This document shows, piece by piece, positions 52,860 to 61,930 of a DNA stretch of 64,000 bases (position 1 is its first letter; each line of letters begins with the position of its first letter). The notes beneath the pieces were generated by a model. That model searched no databases. It was not told where the DNA came from and saw nothing but the letters and a program-made list of their open reading frames with translations. Made by a program: the position numbers and the translations under genes. Source of the DNA: Candidatus Melainabacteria bacterium. GTDB taxonomy: Bacteria; Cyanobacteriota; Vampirovibrionia; Obscuribacterales; Obscuribacteraceae. The stretch is taken from assembly GCA_017307165.1 (NCBI GenBank), contig JAFKGK010000011.1, forward strand, positions 1-64,000. The letters run 5' to 3'.

Positions 52860-53768
52860 CTATTTGACGGCCCCTTCCGCGATTCCCTGGGTGATGTTGC
52901 GCTGGGCGAAGAGATAGAGCACGATGATCGGCAGCACTGAGATCGCCGTCGCCGCCAGCAGGATGTTTGTCTGGGGTGTTTCCGCCGAAACGAACCGGGT
53001 CAGGCCCCGCTGCACCGGCATCAGGCTATCGTCGTTGAAAATAACCAGCGCTAGCAGGTATTCATTCCAGACATGCAGGGCCTCAATAACCGCTACCGCC
53101 GCCAGGCCGGGCCGTGCCAGCGGTAGCATGATCCGCCAGAAAACACCGAAGGACGAACTGCCGTCAAGAACCGCTGCTTCCTCCAACTCCTTCGGCTGGC
53201 GCACGAAGAAACTGCGCATAATCATAATCGAAAGAGGCAGCCCCTCGGCGATCAACACCAGGATATAGCCCTGGCGGGTGTTTGCCAGGTGCATATTAAC
53301 CAGCACTTTGTAGACTGCGATGAACGAGGCGGGTGCCGGAATAATCATGATGGCGAGAATCAGGAACATTACCACTTTGCTGCCCGGAAATTCGATACGG
53401 GCAAGGGCATAACCGGCCATGCTCGCCACTATCAAGATGCCAATCACCGCAATCACCGTGTAGAACAAACTGTTGGGCAGAAACGTCTTGAAATTCCCAT
53501 CGTTCCAGGCAGTGACGTAGTTGTTCCACTCGAAAGTGGTCGGGAAAAAGCTGCTCCCACTGTAAAGTTCCTGGGCTTTTTGGACTGAACCTAACAGCAC
53601 CGAGACGATGGGAAAGAGCGCCACGAAAGCTACCAGCACCAGCAGAGCGTAGAAAGCAAAGCGCCTGGTAAAAATGCGAGCCTTGCTCGTTAGCTGGTTG
53701 CCCCTTGATGAGTGGAAATCAACGCGAAGAGCCCGGGGCGGTGCTGATATTTTGGGGGGTTGTTGCAT
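52860..53768 (-). CDS. Sugar ABC transporter permease (MalG type)
   Basis: The 302-residue membrane protein has six predicted helices and the EAA loop that contacts the ATPase (ELEEAAVLDGSSSFGVFWRI, then MLPLARPGLAAVAV). It is the second permease of a CUT1-type importer and lies 28 bp after the MalF-like gene. No ATPase gene is present in the operon, so a shared MsmX/MalK-like ATPase encoded elsewhere is probably used. Confidence 0.9.
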   Translation of the reverse strand: MQQPPKISAPPRALRVDFHSSRGNQLTSKARIFTRRFAFYALLVLVAFVALFPIVSVLLGSVQKAQELYSGSSFFPTTFEWNNYVTAWNDGNFKTFLPNSLFYTVIAVIGILIVASMAGYALARIEFPGSKVVMFLILAIMIIPAPASFIAVYKVLVNMHLANTRQGYILVLIAEGLPLSIMIMRSFFVRQPKELEEAAVLDGSSSFGVFWRIMLPLARPGLAAVAVIEALHVWNEYLLALVIFNDDSLMPVQRGLTRFVSAETPQTNILLAATAISVLPIIVLYLFAQRNITQGIAEGAVK

Positions 53769-53795
53769 TTTTTCTGTCCTCTCTTCCTGATCCCA

Positions 53796-54725
53796 TCACG
53801 CATTGGAACGGCGCGAGATCCAGAGTTGAAATAGCGAGAGCGCCACCAGCCCTAACCCGAAGATGACCGACATCGCCGCGGCCGAACCGTAACGATGGAA
53901 TTGAAAGGCTTCCTTGTAAATACGCAGGGTCGGTACCTCGGTGTGGTAGCCGGGGCCGCCGTTGGTCAGTACCAGGACAGTACCGAAGATCTTCAGCCCG
54001 CCCAGCAGGGTGAGAATACTGACAATCGTAGTGACGGGGGCCAGGTCCGGCCAGGTAATGTAGCGGAACCGGGCCCAGGGCGAGGCCCCGTCCAGTTCGG
54101 CCGCTTCGTAATATTCCTTCGGAATATCCTGCAAGCCGGCCAGGAAAAGGAGAAAGCCGAAGCCCCAGTGGTACCAGACAAAGACCGCTGCCACCGCCCA
54201 GACTGCGGTGTCAGGTTCGTTGAGCCAGTTGTGCTGCAAGGCGTCCAGACCGATTGCCCCCAGGAAACGGTTGAGAATACCGATCCGCGGGTCGAGCAGC
54301 CAGGAGAACATCATCCCAACCACTACGACGGAGAAGACCCCGGGCACGTAGTAGACGGTGCGGAAGAAAGCCGAAAAGCGTTTGGCCTTATTGACCGCCA
54401 TCGCCATTCCAAGGGAGACGGCACCCCCAATAACCAGGCCGACCGCCCCGAAGATGACGGCGTTAAGCATCGAACTCCAGAAGATGTTATCCTGGAAAAC
54501 CCGCAGGTAGTTATCAAGGCCGACGAAGGGGGTATCGGTGCTAACCCCGTCCCAACTCTGGAAGCTCAGTACAATCCCCTGTACGAACGGGATAAGGGTG
54601 AATACTCCGATGAGGACCAGGGCCGGGAGCAGAAAGAGGTAAGCTTCCAAACCCCGCCTCCTGTGACGGGGTTTGGAAGCAAAGGATCGCGGTTTTGCCT
54701 TGCCGGCGATTGGGGTGCTAGCCAT
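53796..54725 (-). CDS. Sugar ABC transporter permease (MalF type)
   Basis: ATG 54725 has AAAGGAGT immediately upstream, within the end of the binding-protein gene. The 309-residue protein has a basic N-terminus, six predicted helices and the EAA loop (YYEAAELDGASPWARFRYIT). With the MalG-like protein it forms the membrane channel of a carbohydrate importer. Close spacing to the binding-protein gene suggests translational coupling. Confidence 0.9.
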   Translation of the reverse strand: MASTPIAGKAKPRSFASKPRHRRRGLEAYLFLLPALVLIGVFTLIPFVQGIVLSFQSWDGVSTDTPFVGLDNYLRVFQDNIFWSSMLNAVIFGAVGLVIGGAVSLGMAMAVNKAKRFSAFFRTVYYVPGVFSVVVVGMMFSWLLDPRIGILNRFLGAIGLDALQHNWLNEPDTAVWAVAAVFVWYHWGFGFLLFLAGLQDIPKEYYEAAELDGASPWARFRYITWPDLAPVTTIVSILTLLGGLKIFGTVLVLTNGGPGYHTEVPTLRIYKEAFQFHRYGSAAAMSVIFGLGLVALSLFQLWISRRSNA

Positions 54726-54727
54726 CA

Positions 54728-56167
54728 CTAACTCCTTTGAGCTGCTTCCAGGTCGTCGAGAACCTGGTCAACACTCTTCTCCTTGAGAACCAGGCTCTGA
54801 ATGCCTTTTTGCATCGCTTCGTTCACCTGCGCCTTTAGAGGGTTGCTTATAACCTGGGTCTTATCGACAAGCGAGGAGAACCCGGTTACCTGCGGGGAAA
54901 GCTTCGACGTATCTAAGGCGTTGGGATTGGCCGGAAGCAAAGGAACCGTATCAAACATTTGCTTCTCTTGAGCCGGATCAGTCATCCATTTAATGAATTT
55001 CAGCGCCTCATCGGGGTGCTTACCTTTCGGGTTGATCGCCATGCCTCTACCAAAGCCGCCGACTGAGCGAGGTTCGAGTTTGCCGTTGCCGGCCTTTGGA
55101 AGCGGAAATGAAATAAAGGTGGTGAAGTCAGGGGCAGTCGTTTTTGCTACCGAAATGCTTACGGCGCTGTCGTAGTAAGTAGCAAGATCCTGCACGTTAA
55201 AGAATTCCTTCTCGCCGGTGGCGTTATCGCTTGAACCGGTAGGCAGGGCGTTATTGGCGATAGCCCCGGCGTCGCGCAGGTCAACGATAAGTTGCAGGGC
55301 ATTTCGCCAGGCATCGGACTTCCAGGGTAGCTTACCGCCGAAGGTCTGGCTGATCTCGTCATCGGTTAAAAAGTTAGAGACATAATGCTGGATGAACAGA
55401 GCCGTATTCGAGGAAGCCAGCAAGAACGGGGCGCTCTTCGAATTATTAATCTTCTTCAACTGGTCAATGAATTCAGGCATGGTCGCCGGTGGCGTACTCA
55501 GGTCCAGTCCGGCTTTCTTAAAGATGGTCGGGTTACCCAGAACGGCATAGGTATTTATCTCCCAAGGGGCCCCGTAAATCCCCGGTTGGAGGCCCTGAGG
55601 GTTGCCCTCCTTCCAGGTTATCTGCTTGAGCACCGAGGAGGAGAAGTTTTTGCTCCAGCCTTTGTCCATTTCCGGTTGCAAATTCATGGCCCAACCGGCT
55701 TTGTAATACGGAGCCATATCGTTGTATTTAGCCAGGGCAGAGTACATATCGGGCATGTCACCGGATTGGGAGCTGGCCTGTAACTTCTGGAGGTAATCGG
55801 TGGGGCCGGCTGTGTTAATGGTGACTTCGACGCCGGTTTGAGCCAGATAGGTCTTGGCGAGGGCTTCCAGGGCCGCGGCCTGGCCGCGCGACTGGTTCAG
55901 TAAGACCAGTTTTATGCCATTCGGGGCTACATTAGCCGCAGCCGTAGTGGCCGAAGCCGCGGTTGTGGCAGCGGTAGTAGCAGCACCGGCGGCGGTAGTG
56001 GCAGCGCTGGCGGCCGTAGTAGCATTGGTAGCTGCGGTAGTCGCCACAGTGCCGGAAGTGGGCGTGTTATCGCCGCAGGCGGCGAGTATAGCGGCAGCCG
56101 TTAAAGCGCCGCCGGTCAAGGCGATAAATCTACGCCGGTTCAATCTTTTAGCTGTCTCCTCAGACAT
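54728..56167 (-). CDS. Extracellular solute-binding lipoprotein of the sugar ABC importer
   Basis: The 479-residue protein starts with a twin-arginine-like signal (LNRRRFIALTGGALTAAAI) and a lipobox (LAAC), so it should be exported and lipid-anchored. Next comes a ~60-residue linker made almost only of Thr, Ala and Ser (TTAATNATTAAS type), common in lipoproteins of Chloroflexota. The body (from about residue 85) is a family 1 sugar-binding fold. It is the first gene of the operon, preceded by a good promoter and AAGGAGGAG. The ligand is unknown. Confidence 0.9.
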   Translation of the reverse strand: MSEETAKRLNRRRFIALTGGALTAAAILAACGDNTPTSGTVATTAATNATTAASAATTAAGAATTAATTAASATTAAANVAPNGIKLVLLNQSRGQAAALEALAKTYLAQTGVEVTINTAGPTDYLQKLQASSQSGDMPDMYSALAKYNDMAPYYKAGWAMNLQPEMDKGWSKNFSSSVLKQITWKEGNPQGLQPGIYGAPWEINTYAVLGNPTIFKKAGLDLSTPPATMPEFIDQLKKINNSKSAPFLLASSNTALFIQHYVSNFLTDDEISQTFGGKLPWKSDAWRNALQLIVDLRDAGAIANNALPTGSSDNATGEKEFFNVQDLATYYDSAVSISVAKTTAPDFTTFISFPLPKAGNGKLEPRSVGGFGRGMAINPKGKHPDEALKFIKWMTDPAQEKQMFDTVPLLPANPNALDTSKLSPQVTGFSSLVDKTQVISNPLKAQVNEAMQKGIQSLVLKEKSVDQVLDDLEAAQRS

Positions 56168-56214
56168 ACTCTTCTCCTCCTTGAAAATTGGTATAGCAAA
56201 CTTAGCTTGAACAG

Positions 56215-56242
56215 GTATTACCTTTCAAAACGTACCTGTCAA
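56215..56242 (-). promoter_or_regulatory. Promoter of the carbohydrate operon
   Basis: On the minus strand TTGACA (56242-56237) is followed after 16 bases by TAATAC (56220-56215). The -35 box lies between the arms of an inverted repeat (AACGT...ACGTT, ~56229-56254), a possible regulator site. The ribosome-binding site AAGGAGGAG (56182-56174) precedes the lipoprotein ATG. Confidence 0.65.
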
Positions 56243-56309
56243 CAGAGACGTTAATAACCAGAATTTAGTTTTTTTGACAAAAGGCGTTAGGTTTTATTTG
56301 TCTGTTAGG

Positions 56310-56696
56310 TTAAGTAGTTGTATAAATCCCAATATCGGCAAGAGTATTCGTGAAATCGTCGTACAGTACCGGCTTAAGCCAACTGCCGTCAACTTCCAAC
56401 CCCCACCTGTTAAGGGTCACCTCGGACGAAGAACACACAATGATTGGAATTTGCCGGGCTATCGTATCTGAGCGCAATTCGCCCAGCACTTTAGCAATAT
56501 CCAGGCCAGGCGTGTCAATATCCACAATAACCGCTTTCGGTTGCCACTGCATAGCCAGCGGTAAGATTTCGCTGTCTTTTGAAGTATTCAGCAGCTCTAA
56601 CCCGCTTCTGACGGCATAACGCTGAATTAGATATTTAAATTGTGGTTCATCTTCTAATAATAGAAGGTAAGATAAGCGTTGTGTGTCCATAGACAC
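56310..56696 (-). CDS. Stand-alone response-regulator receiver domain
   Basis: The 128-residue protein consists of one CheY-like domain: acidic pair in LLLLEDEPQ, phospho-acceptor Asp in AVIVDIDTPG, Thr/Ser in IIVCSSSE and Lys in SWLKPVLYDDF. No output domain is present. It lies between the hybrid sensor-regulator gene and the operon it probably controls, on the same strand, and may act as a phosphate sink or relay for the hybrid kinase. Confidence 0.85.
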   Translation of the reverse strand: MSMDTQRLSYLLLLEDEPQFKYLIQRYAVRSGLELLNTSKDSEILPLAMQWQPKAVIVDIDTPGLDIAKVLGELRSDTIARQIPIIVCSSSEVTLNRWGLEVDGSWLKPVLYDDFTNTLADIGIYTTT

Positions 56697-56875
56697 ATAG
56701 TGCCAGATAAAAACCTAACTGTCTTGGACAAATCTCAGTTTCACTTGCACAAAACTCAGTATAGTTAATTTAAGGAGTAATACAGGTAGTAAAAAAGAAG
56801 TTGATCTTGAGTGTAATAGGAAAAGGTGAAACATGGTTATCCGCAACCAAGCTGAACCGCACGAAATAGCAATTC

Positions 56876-59800
56876 TTAATGTAATCGGTGACTTCGCCGG
56901 TAGGCGCTTGGCGATTTTCCAACCTCACGTTGGAAAACTCGGCTGAAATAACCAATATCCGAGAAGCCTACTGCCAGAGCAACCTCCGTTACGGTCTGGT
57001 CAGGCTGCTCTAACAACTCACAGGCTTTTTTAATCCGGAACCGGTTGAGAAAGGTCAAAGGGCTAATGCCGGTTTCTTGTTGAAAACAGGTGGAGAGATA
57101 ATTTTCATTTACCGAGAGATATTGGGCTAAAAGTTCACGAGTAATCGGTTGAGCAAAATTAGCGTGGATATAAGCAATGGCCCGGCGAACCAGTAGTTGC
57201 GGCGCAGAACCGGGGCGGTTGGTACGATCCAAAACTTTCCCTAGCTGGGTTATGGTTTCCTCAGCGCTGATTACACCCTTCTCAAGTACCATTACTACGC
57301 TTTGTTGATTTAGTCGCCCCATTTCCTCTTCAGTCAGGGCTCTGTCACTGAGTACAATAACAGGAATATCACGGGTCGCAGGGTTTCCTCTGAGTACTTC
57401 CAGGGTACCAAAGCCATCCAACTCCGGCATCATCAAATCAAGCAATATCAGGTCCGGCCGCCGGTTTTGCACAAATTTTACAGCCTGAAGCCCATTATGA
57501 GCGTAAGAAATATTGCAATTTGGGATAGTTGATTGAACCAGGCGGGTGTACATTTCAAGGATACTCAAGTCATCGTCAACCATCAAGATGGTTGGAAAGG
57601 CCGGTGTCGCGACTGGCGGGGCGCTCAATAGCTGCTTGAACTGGGCCAGATCGAGTGATGGGCCGCTGTGACCCAACTTTATGACTAAAGAGCTATCAAC
57701 CGTACCAGGCCAGGAAAATGAAAAAGCAGGTATATTCTGGGTTGCGGGATAGTTTTGCAAGCCCCGGAAAACGTCCCACCCTGCTGTTGCACTTAATCTT
57801 TGATCGACAAGAATAGCCTCCGGTGGCGCAGCCGCCAGGCGAAGCTGCCATTGAGCCATTTCAGCGGGAGGATAAACTACCACTTCCAGGTCTTGCGAAT
57901 GTAAGGCCACTTTTATTCCTTCGATGTTTTTGCTATTGGTTTCGTTTGTTACTACAACTACGAGAGGCCGGCCAGGTTGCGCCGATTCGGTGGCTTCTTG
58001 CTGCTCAAGCAGAGGTAAGGTGAACCAGAAGGTGGCGCCTTCACCTTCCACGCCAGAGGAACTTACATTTATGGTACCGCCGTGCAGCTCGACCAGGTGA
58101 CGGCTGATCGCGAGACCCAGGCCAAACCCACCGTATCCGCGGCTGGCGGTTCTCTCAGATTGGCTAAATTCATCAAAAATACTATTTTGTTCCGCCGAGG
58201 ATATGCCAATGCCAGTGTCCCTCACCCACACGGAAACTTGCTCACCGGTTATTTCAACAACCAACTTTATGCTACCGTTAGCCGTGAACTTAATAGCGTT
58301 ACTGACTAAATTGAGGACAACCTGACGCAGACGGGTGCGGTCCCCGAGTACCATTGCCGGCTGATCAGGTATGGTAAGCTGCCAGCTAAGACCTTTATCA
58401 CGGGCCAGTTGTCCTACCGTAACGAGGACCGGTTGAAGGGCTTCTACTAAATTTACGGGTTCGAGGGAAAGCCGCAGTTGACCGGCCTGGTTGGTGCTCA
58501 GGTCCAACACATCTCTGATTAAAAGTCCCAGGTGCTGGGCGCTGGCGTTGATCCTTTCAAGGTCCTGGCGGGGGGCCGGTTTTCCCTCGGAGTGTTCGCG
58601 CAAAATCAGTTCGCTCAGGCCAACGATCACGCTCAGCGGAGAACGTAACTCGTGGCTGACCATTGACAGGAATTTTGTCTTGAGTTGATCGGCTTCTTCG
58701 GCCAGCTTGCGGCCGTCAGCGGCTTCATTATAAAGTTTGCAATTTAAAAGGGCCGCTGAAACATTCCTGGTAATTGCGCCGCATAAATCTATATTACCCG
58801 TATCATAGGCAATAAAACCTATCTGCTTTTCTTGCAACATTAAAGGGGTTAGTAGCAGGGAATACGGTTCACCGGCGGGGTAAAGGTCGCCAGGAGGGAA
58901 GGACCGGGTAAGAAAGGGGCGGTATTTTAACCCTGCTGATGAGGGATCAAGGGCCAATAAGGTACTCTTACCTACTATGTCGTCATCTTCTTCGTCTTCT
59001 TGAAGAGGTTCAAACATGGCAATTTGAAAATCCTGGATACCGACATCAGGCAGGGAGGTTTCGAGAATTTTTAGTACCTGGGCCGGGTTTGAAGCTGCTA
59101 ACAACTGGGCGGTCATTGTACCAAACCGGTCCGCGACCGCTTGAAGTTCCACCAGCGAGAGCGCTTCGTATTGCCGCTCATGTTCAATTATCACCTGGCG
59201 TGCTTTGTCAATCAGTTGGTAGCCAAATTCTATGGAGCCCGGATCATCAGGATTGATGGTCAAGGTGCTGTAGAACTGGGTAAGCACCGAAACTGCACTT
59301 TGAAGTAGATATGGTCCATCCCCAACTGTTTGCACATAATGTAATATATCTAACAGGGTAGTTAGAAAAGAAGCCTCACTACCATTCCCTGCGCTCATTA
59401 AAAAAGAATCTATAAGTAAAAGAAACCAGCGGGTAAGCTCTTGTTGGTTTAGCCGGTAAGATTTTGCCTGGGCCGCCCGGGTCATCAGGTTAGCCAGTTG
59501 TGATTTTGTCATAACCGGCTCAGTTATAGCTGCGGGTGCTAAGGGCGGAGAAACTATTTTTACTCCTTCGGATTGGTAAGGCTGGCAACCACAAGATCGC
59601 CTTATTACAAGTTGCGCCGGTATTTGCACTGTTTTAGGTACGGGCGGGTTCCCTTCAATGGTTTTAACCAACAAATCAACTGCTTCATACCCTTGCTCGA
59701 AAGTTTGAAGGTGAACTGTGGTGAAAGGAGGAATTTGCGCATCTGCCGCCACCGGATCATTAACACTGATAAAAGCTAAATCCTCGGGAACCCGATAGCC

Positions 59801-60469
59801 GGCCTCTTTCAAAACCTGCATTGCCCCAACTGCCGATTCAAAATTTCCGACTATCAAAGCAGTAAAGGACTGGGAATAATTCAGTAATTGGGCCATTGCC
59901 GCCCGGCCCCCGCTAACAGAATGCTCACCATATGCTATCAAGTTCGGATCAGCGACTGAACCAAAAGATTTCATAGCTGTTCGAAAACCTTCTAACCTGA
60001 GCAAACTATCGCCGATACCATTCTTAAAGCCGGCAATATAAGCGATACGGCGGTGCCCGTGTTGCCAGAGATGTTCAACCGCCTGAAAAAGCCCGCCCAT
60101 ACTGTCTAAAACAACCGAAGTACCCCGGTTATCCAACTGGGTAAAAACCATTGGGAAGCCGTTTAAGTTTAGTTCGTCTAAATATTGTGAAAAAAAATAG
60201 GGTCGTACCGAGGGCAGTACAATCAAGCCGTCGGTATTCCAGGAGCCGACAGGAACAAAGGAAGTCTGAGGTGAAAGAACCGGTCCCGCAGATATTCTTT
60301 GATCGGGGTGAAGCGGGCTATCCAACCCGCAACCAATTAATATATTGCAGTTATACTCTTTTGCCGAAGCGAGTATGCCCTGGAAAGTAGAGCGGAGAAT
60401 ATGGGAAAGAGTGTTACTCCGATATACCGGATAACCCACAAGCACACCGATAGTTCGAGGAAGGTGCAT
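56876..60469 (-). CDS. Hybrid one-protein regulator: PBP1/LacI-type sensor, histidine kinase, receivers, AraC HTH
   Basis: The start is ATG 60469 (MHLPRTIGVLVGYPVYRSN); a TTG 9 bases earlier is in frame. Residues ~5-295 form a LacI-like periplasmic-binding-protein-type sensor without the LacI HTH, ending in RRSCGC. A helical/GAF-like region follows, then HisKA with FLSMVSHELRSPL near residue 603 and HATPase (NLVSNAIKF near 724). A degenerate receiver follows (~830-950; acidic pair missing), then a full receiver (MVDDDLSILEM near 963, Asp in LILLDLMMPE near 1013) and an AraC-type HTH (~1100-1197). There are no membrane segments, so it should sense a cytoplasmic sugar. It probably controls the adjacent carbohydrate operon. 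Confidence 0.88.
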   Translation of the reverse strand: MHLPRTIGVLVGYPVYRSNTLSHILRSTFQGILASAKEYNCNILIGCGLDSPLHPDQRISAGPVLSPQTSFVPVGSWNTDGLIVLPSVRPYFFSQYLDELNLNGFPMVFTQLDNRGTSVVLDSMGGLFQAVEHLWQHGHRRIAYIAGFKNGIGDSLLRLEGFRTAMKSFGSVADPNLIAYGEHSVSGGRAAMAQLLNYSQSFTALIVGNFESAVGAMQVLKEAGYRVPEDLAFISVNDPVAADAQIPPFTTVHLQTFEQGYEAVDLLVKTIEGNPPVPKTVQIPAQLVIRRSCGCQPYQSEGVKIVSPPLAPAAITEPVMTKSQLANLMTRAAQAKSYRLNQQELTRWFLLLIDSFLMSAGNGSEASFLTTLLDILHYVQTVGDGPYLLQSAVSVLTQFYSTLTINPDDPGSIEFGYQLIDKARQVIIEHERQYEALSLVELQAVADRFGTMTAQLLAASNPAQVLKILETSLPDVGIQDFQIAMFEPLQEDEEDDDIVGKSTLLALDPSSAGLKYRPFLTRSFPPGDLYPAGEPYSLLLTPLMLQEKQIGFIAYDTGNIDLCGAITRNVSAALLNCKLYNEAADGRKLAEEADQLKTKFLSMVSHELRSPLSVIVGLSELILREHSEGKPAPRQDLERINASAQHLGLLIRDVLDLSTNQAGQLRLSLEPVNLVEALQPVLVTVGQLARDKGLSWQLTIPDQPAMVLGDRTRLRQVVLNLVSNAIKFTANGSIKLVVEITGEQVSVWVRDTGIGISSAEQNSIFDEFSQSERTASRGYGGFGLGLAISRHLVELHGGTINVSSSGVEGEGATFWFTLPLLEQQEATESAQPGRPLVVVVTNETNSKNIEGIKVALHSQDLEVVVYPPAEMAQWQLRLAAAPPEAILVDQRLSATAGWDVFRGLQNYPATQNIPAFSFSWPGTVDSSLVIKLGHSGPSLDLAQFKQLLSAPPVATPAFPTILMVDDDLSILEMYTRLVQSTIPNCNISYAHNGLQAVKFVQNRRPDLILLDLMMPELDGFGTLEVLRGNPATRDIPVIVLSDRALTEEEMGRLNQQSVVMVLEKGVISAEETITQLGKVLDRTNRPGSAPQLLVRRAIAYIHANFAQPITRELLAQYLSVNENYLSTCFQQETGISPLTFLNRFRIKKACELLEQPDQTVTEVALAVGFSDIGYFSRVFQREVGKSPSAYRRSHRLH

Positions 60470-60478
60470 ACTCTTCAA

Positions 60479-60815
60479 CCCTATTACGTTACATTAACAG
60501 GTTTTCCAAAGTTGGATTGGCTTTTTGTAATTAGAACAAAATCTTTCAAAAATTTTGATGTTCCAATTAATTTCAAATCGTTTCTATAAAAGAAAAGCCT
60601 TATAAACCCATGTCATCATCAAAAATGCCCTCGCAAGTTAGAGGACCAGCTTTCCTGTTATTTTAACACAAGCCACTCTTGATAGAATGCTTATTACTGG
60701 TTACAGTCTGTCTGACTATACCCTGGAAGGGAAGCGTGGGACAAAAGGAAAAGCAAGGTGGATAAAATTTGTAAGGCTTACGGTTTTCAGAAAGCCGGTT
60801 AATATTTGTGGTTAT
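60479..60815. other. Stretch without a gene
   Basis: This AT-rich intergenic DNA lies between the hybrid regulator and the second parB-like gene. It should hold the regulator's promoter, but no clear -35/-10 pair stands out. No RNA gene was recognised. Confidence 0.5.
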
Positions 60816-61664
60816 TTAAGATCCCAAAAATTCTTTAAACCGGGTAAGTTCCTGCTCTAACTCATCCAGAGCTTGTTTTAATTGAGAACGCTCTTCTTCC
60901 TTGAAATTATTAAGGTCCTGCTCTACCAGTTTTAAAGCTTCTTTAGCCCGACTAAAGGGTACAATTCTGGCCTTAAAAGTACTCCTGGTATAAATTTTAG
61001 GCTGGCTTTCAGAAAAAACTTGAGCTTTCTCCATTAGGACATCTTTTGAAAACGGCAACTGTAGCTCTTTTGAGCTAAAAGTGTTCCCCGGGAACACATT
61101 GTGCATTTTTTCACCAGTAACTGTTTCCTTATTATCTTCTTCCTCCTTTTCAAAAGGCAACTGCAATTGTTCAAGGTCCACAGCCTCGGTATAGGCGTGG
61201 TTGATGGAAATCTGATTAGTGTTTACACGCTCAATCAGATCAGGGAAAGACGCGATTTTAAGGCGTTTGGCAATATAGGTGCGGGATTTATGTAAGAGAC
61301 GGGAAAGGTCAGATTCACCGCCAAAGCCTGCCTGGATGCGGCTTTCGTTTAGTTGAGCCAGAAACTCTACCTCTTCCTTAAAGTTAAGGTTGCGCCTTTG
61401 GAGGTTTTCTGTTAGAGAAACAACCCTGGCCTTTTCATCACTAAAAATTTCGACAATAGCTGGTACCTGCTTTAAAGAGGTAATCTGGGCTGCCCAATAA
61501 CGCCGCTCACCGGTAACAATTTCAAATTTACCTGGTTCCCTGGCAGGTCCTTGTTCAGCGTACATTCCGCTGGTGCTTCCTTTCGCTGCGCAGGAAATGG
61601 TTCTGGCGGTTTGGCTAATCATCAAAGGGTTCAATACCTCTGCAACCGCTTCCCAGCCTGCCAA
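60816..61664 (-). pseudogene. Chimeric, N-terminally truncated parB-like gene
   Basis: From PAREPGKFEIVTGERR onward the product follows ParB at 36.2 kb closely (GERRYWAAQ; ENLQRRNLNFKEEVEFLAQL; ISINHAYTEAV; the C-terminal tail). The first ~90 residues of ParB are missing. They are replaced by an unrelated in-frame stretch (LAGWEAVAEVLNPLMISQTA, then RTISCAAKGSTSGMY) that stays open back to a stop near 61,780 with no good start codon. It is a recombinant: the ParB nuclease-like front is lost and the HTH and dimerisation parts are kept. It may be silent or may make a truncated DNA-binding competitor of ParB. Confidence 0.7.
61081..61097. promoter_or_regulatory. Second copy of the candidate parS-like palindrome
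   Basis: GTGTTCCCCGGGAACAC is identical to 36468-36484 and at the same place in the paralogous gene. The matching block extends on both sides with only two differences (one side AGCTAAAA, the other ACATTGTGCATT), while the proteins flanking it have diverged. Confidence 0.5.
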
Positions 61665-61794
61665 ACCGGGACCGAAGGAGTTGGTGAGCGCGGCATAGAT
61701 ATCTAAGTTGGAAGGTTTTGGAGGGTCGAAATATTGCCTAAAACCTTCACCAAACGGCCCAACAAGTTCCAGGTCTAGCTACCTAAAAGGTTTT

Positions 61795-61930
61795 GCGGTA
61801 AAGAGAAGCCAGGCGACTGTAAAACCATTTTCGGGGTCGGAATGAACTAAGCTAATCGTTCTTTAAACCAGGCCCAGACCGGCTTATGGAATGGATAAAC
61901 TTGGGTTTTGATACTGTGGATTTGAGGGGG
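61795..61930 (+). ncRNA. Structured repeated element, copy 3 (degenerate, cut by a group II intron)
   Basis: The segment shares TTTTCGGGGTCGGAATG, a GTTCTTTA loop motif, ATGGAATGGATAAACTTGGG and a final GGGGG run with copies 1 and 2 (which read TTCAGGGTCGGAATG, GGTTCTTTAG, AATGGAGAGGCTTGGG and GGGGGG). The stems are less well kept. The rest of the element, which would hold H3-H5, is replaced by the intron that begins at 61931. Confidence 0.5.

Noticed and set aside
53895-54731. Plus-strand open frame of 278 codons opposite the MalF-like permease
   Set aside because: It is antisense to a permease with a clear EAA loop; its translation is polar and repetitive, as expected for a shadow of a membrane protein.
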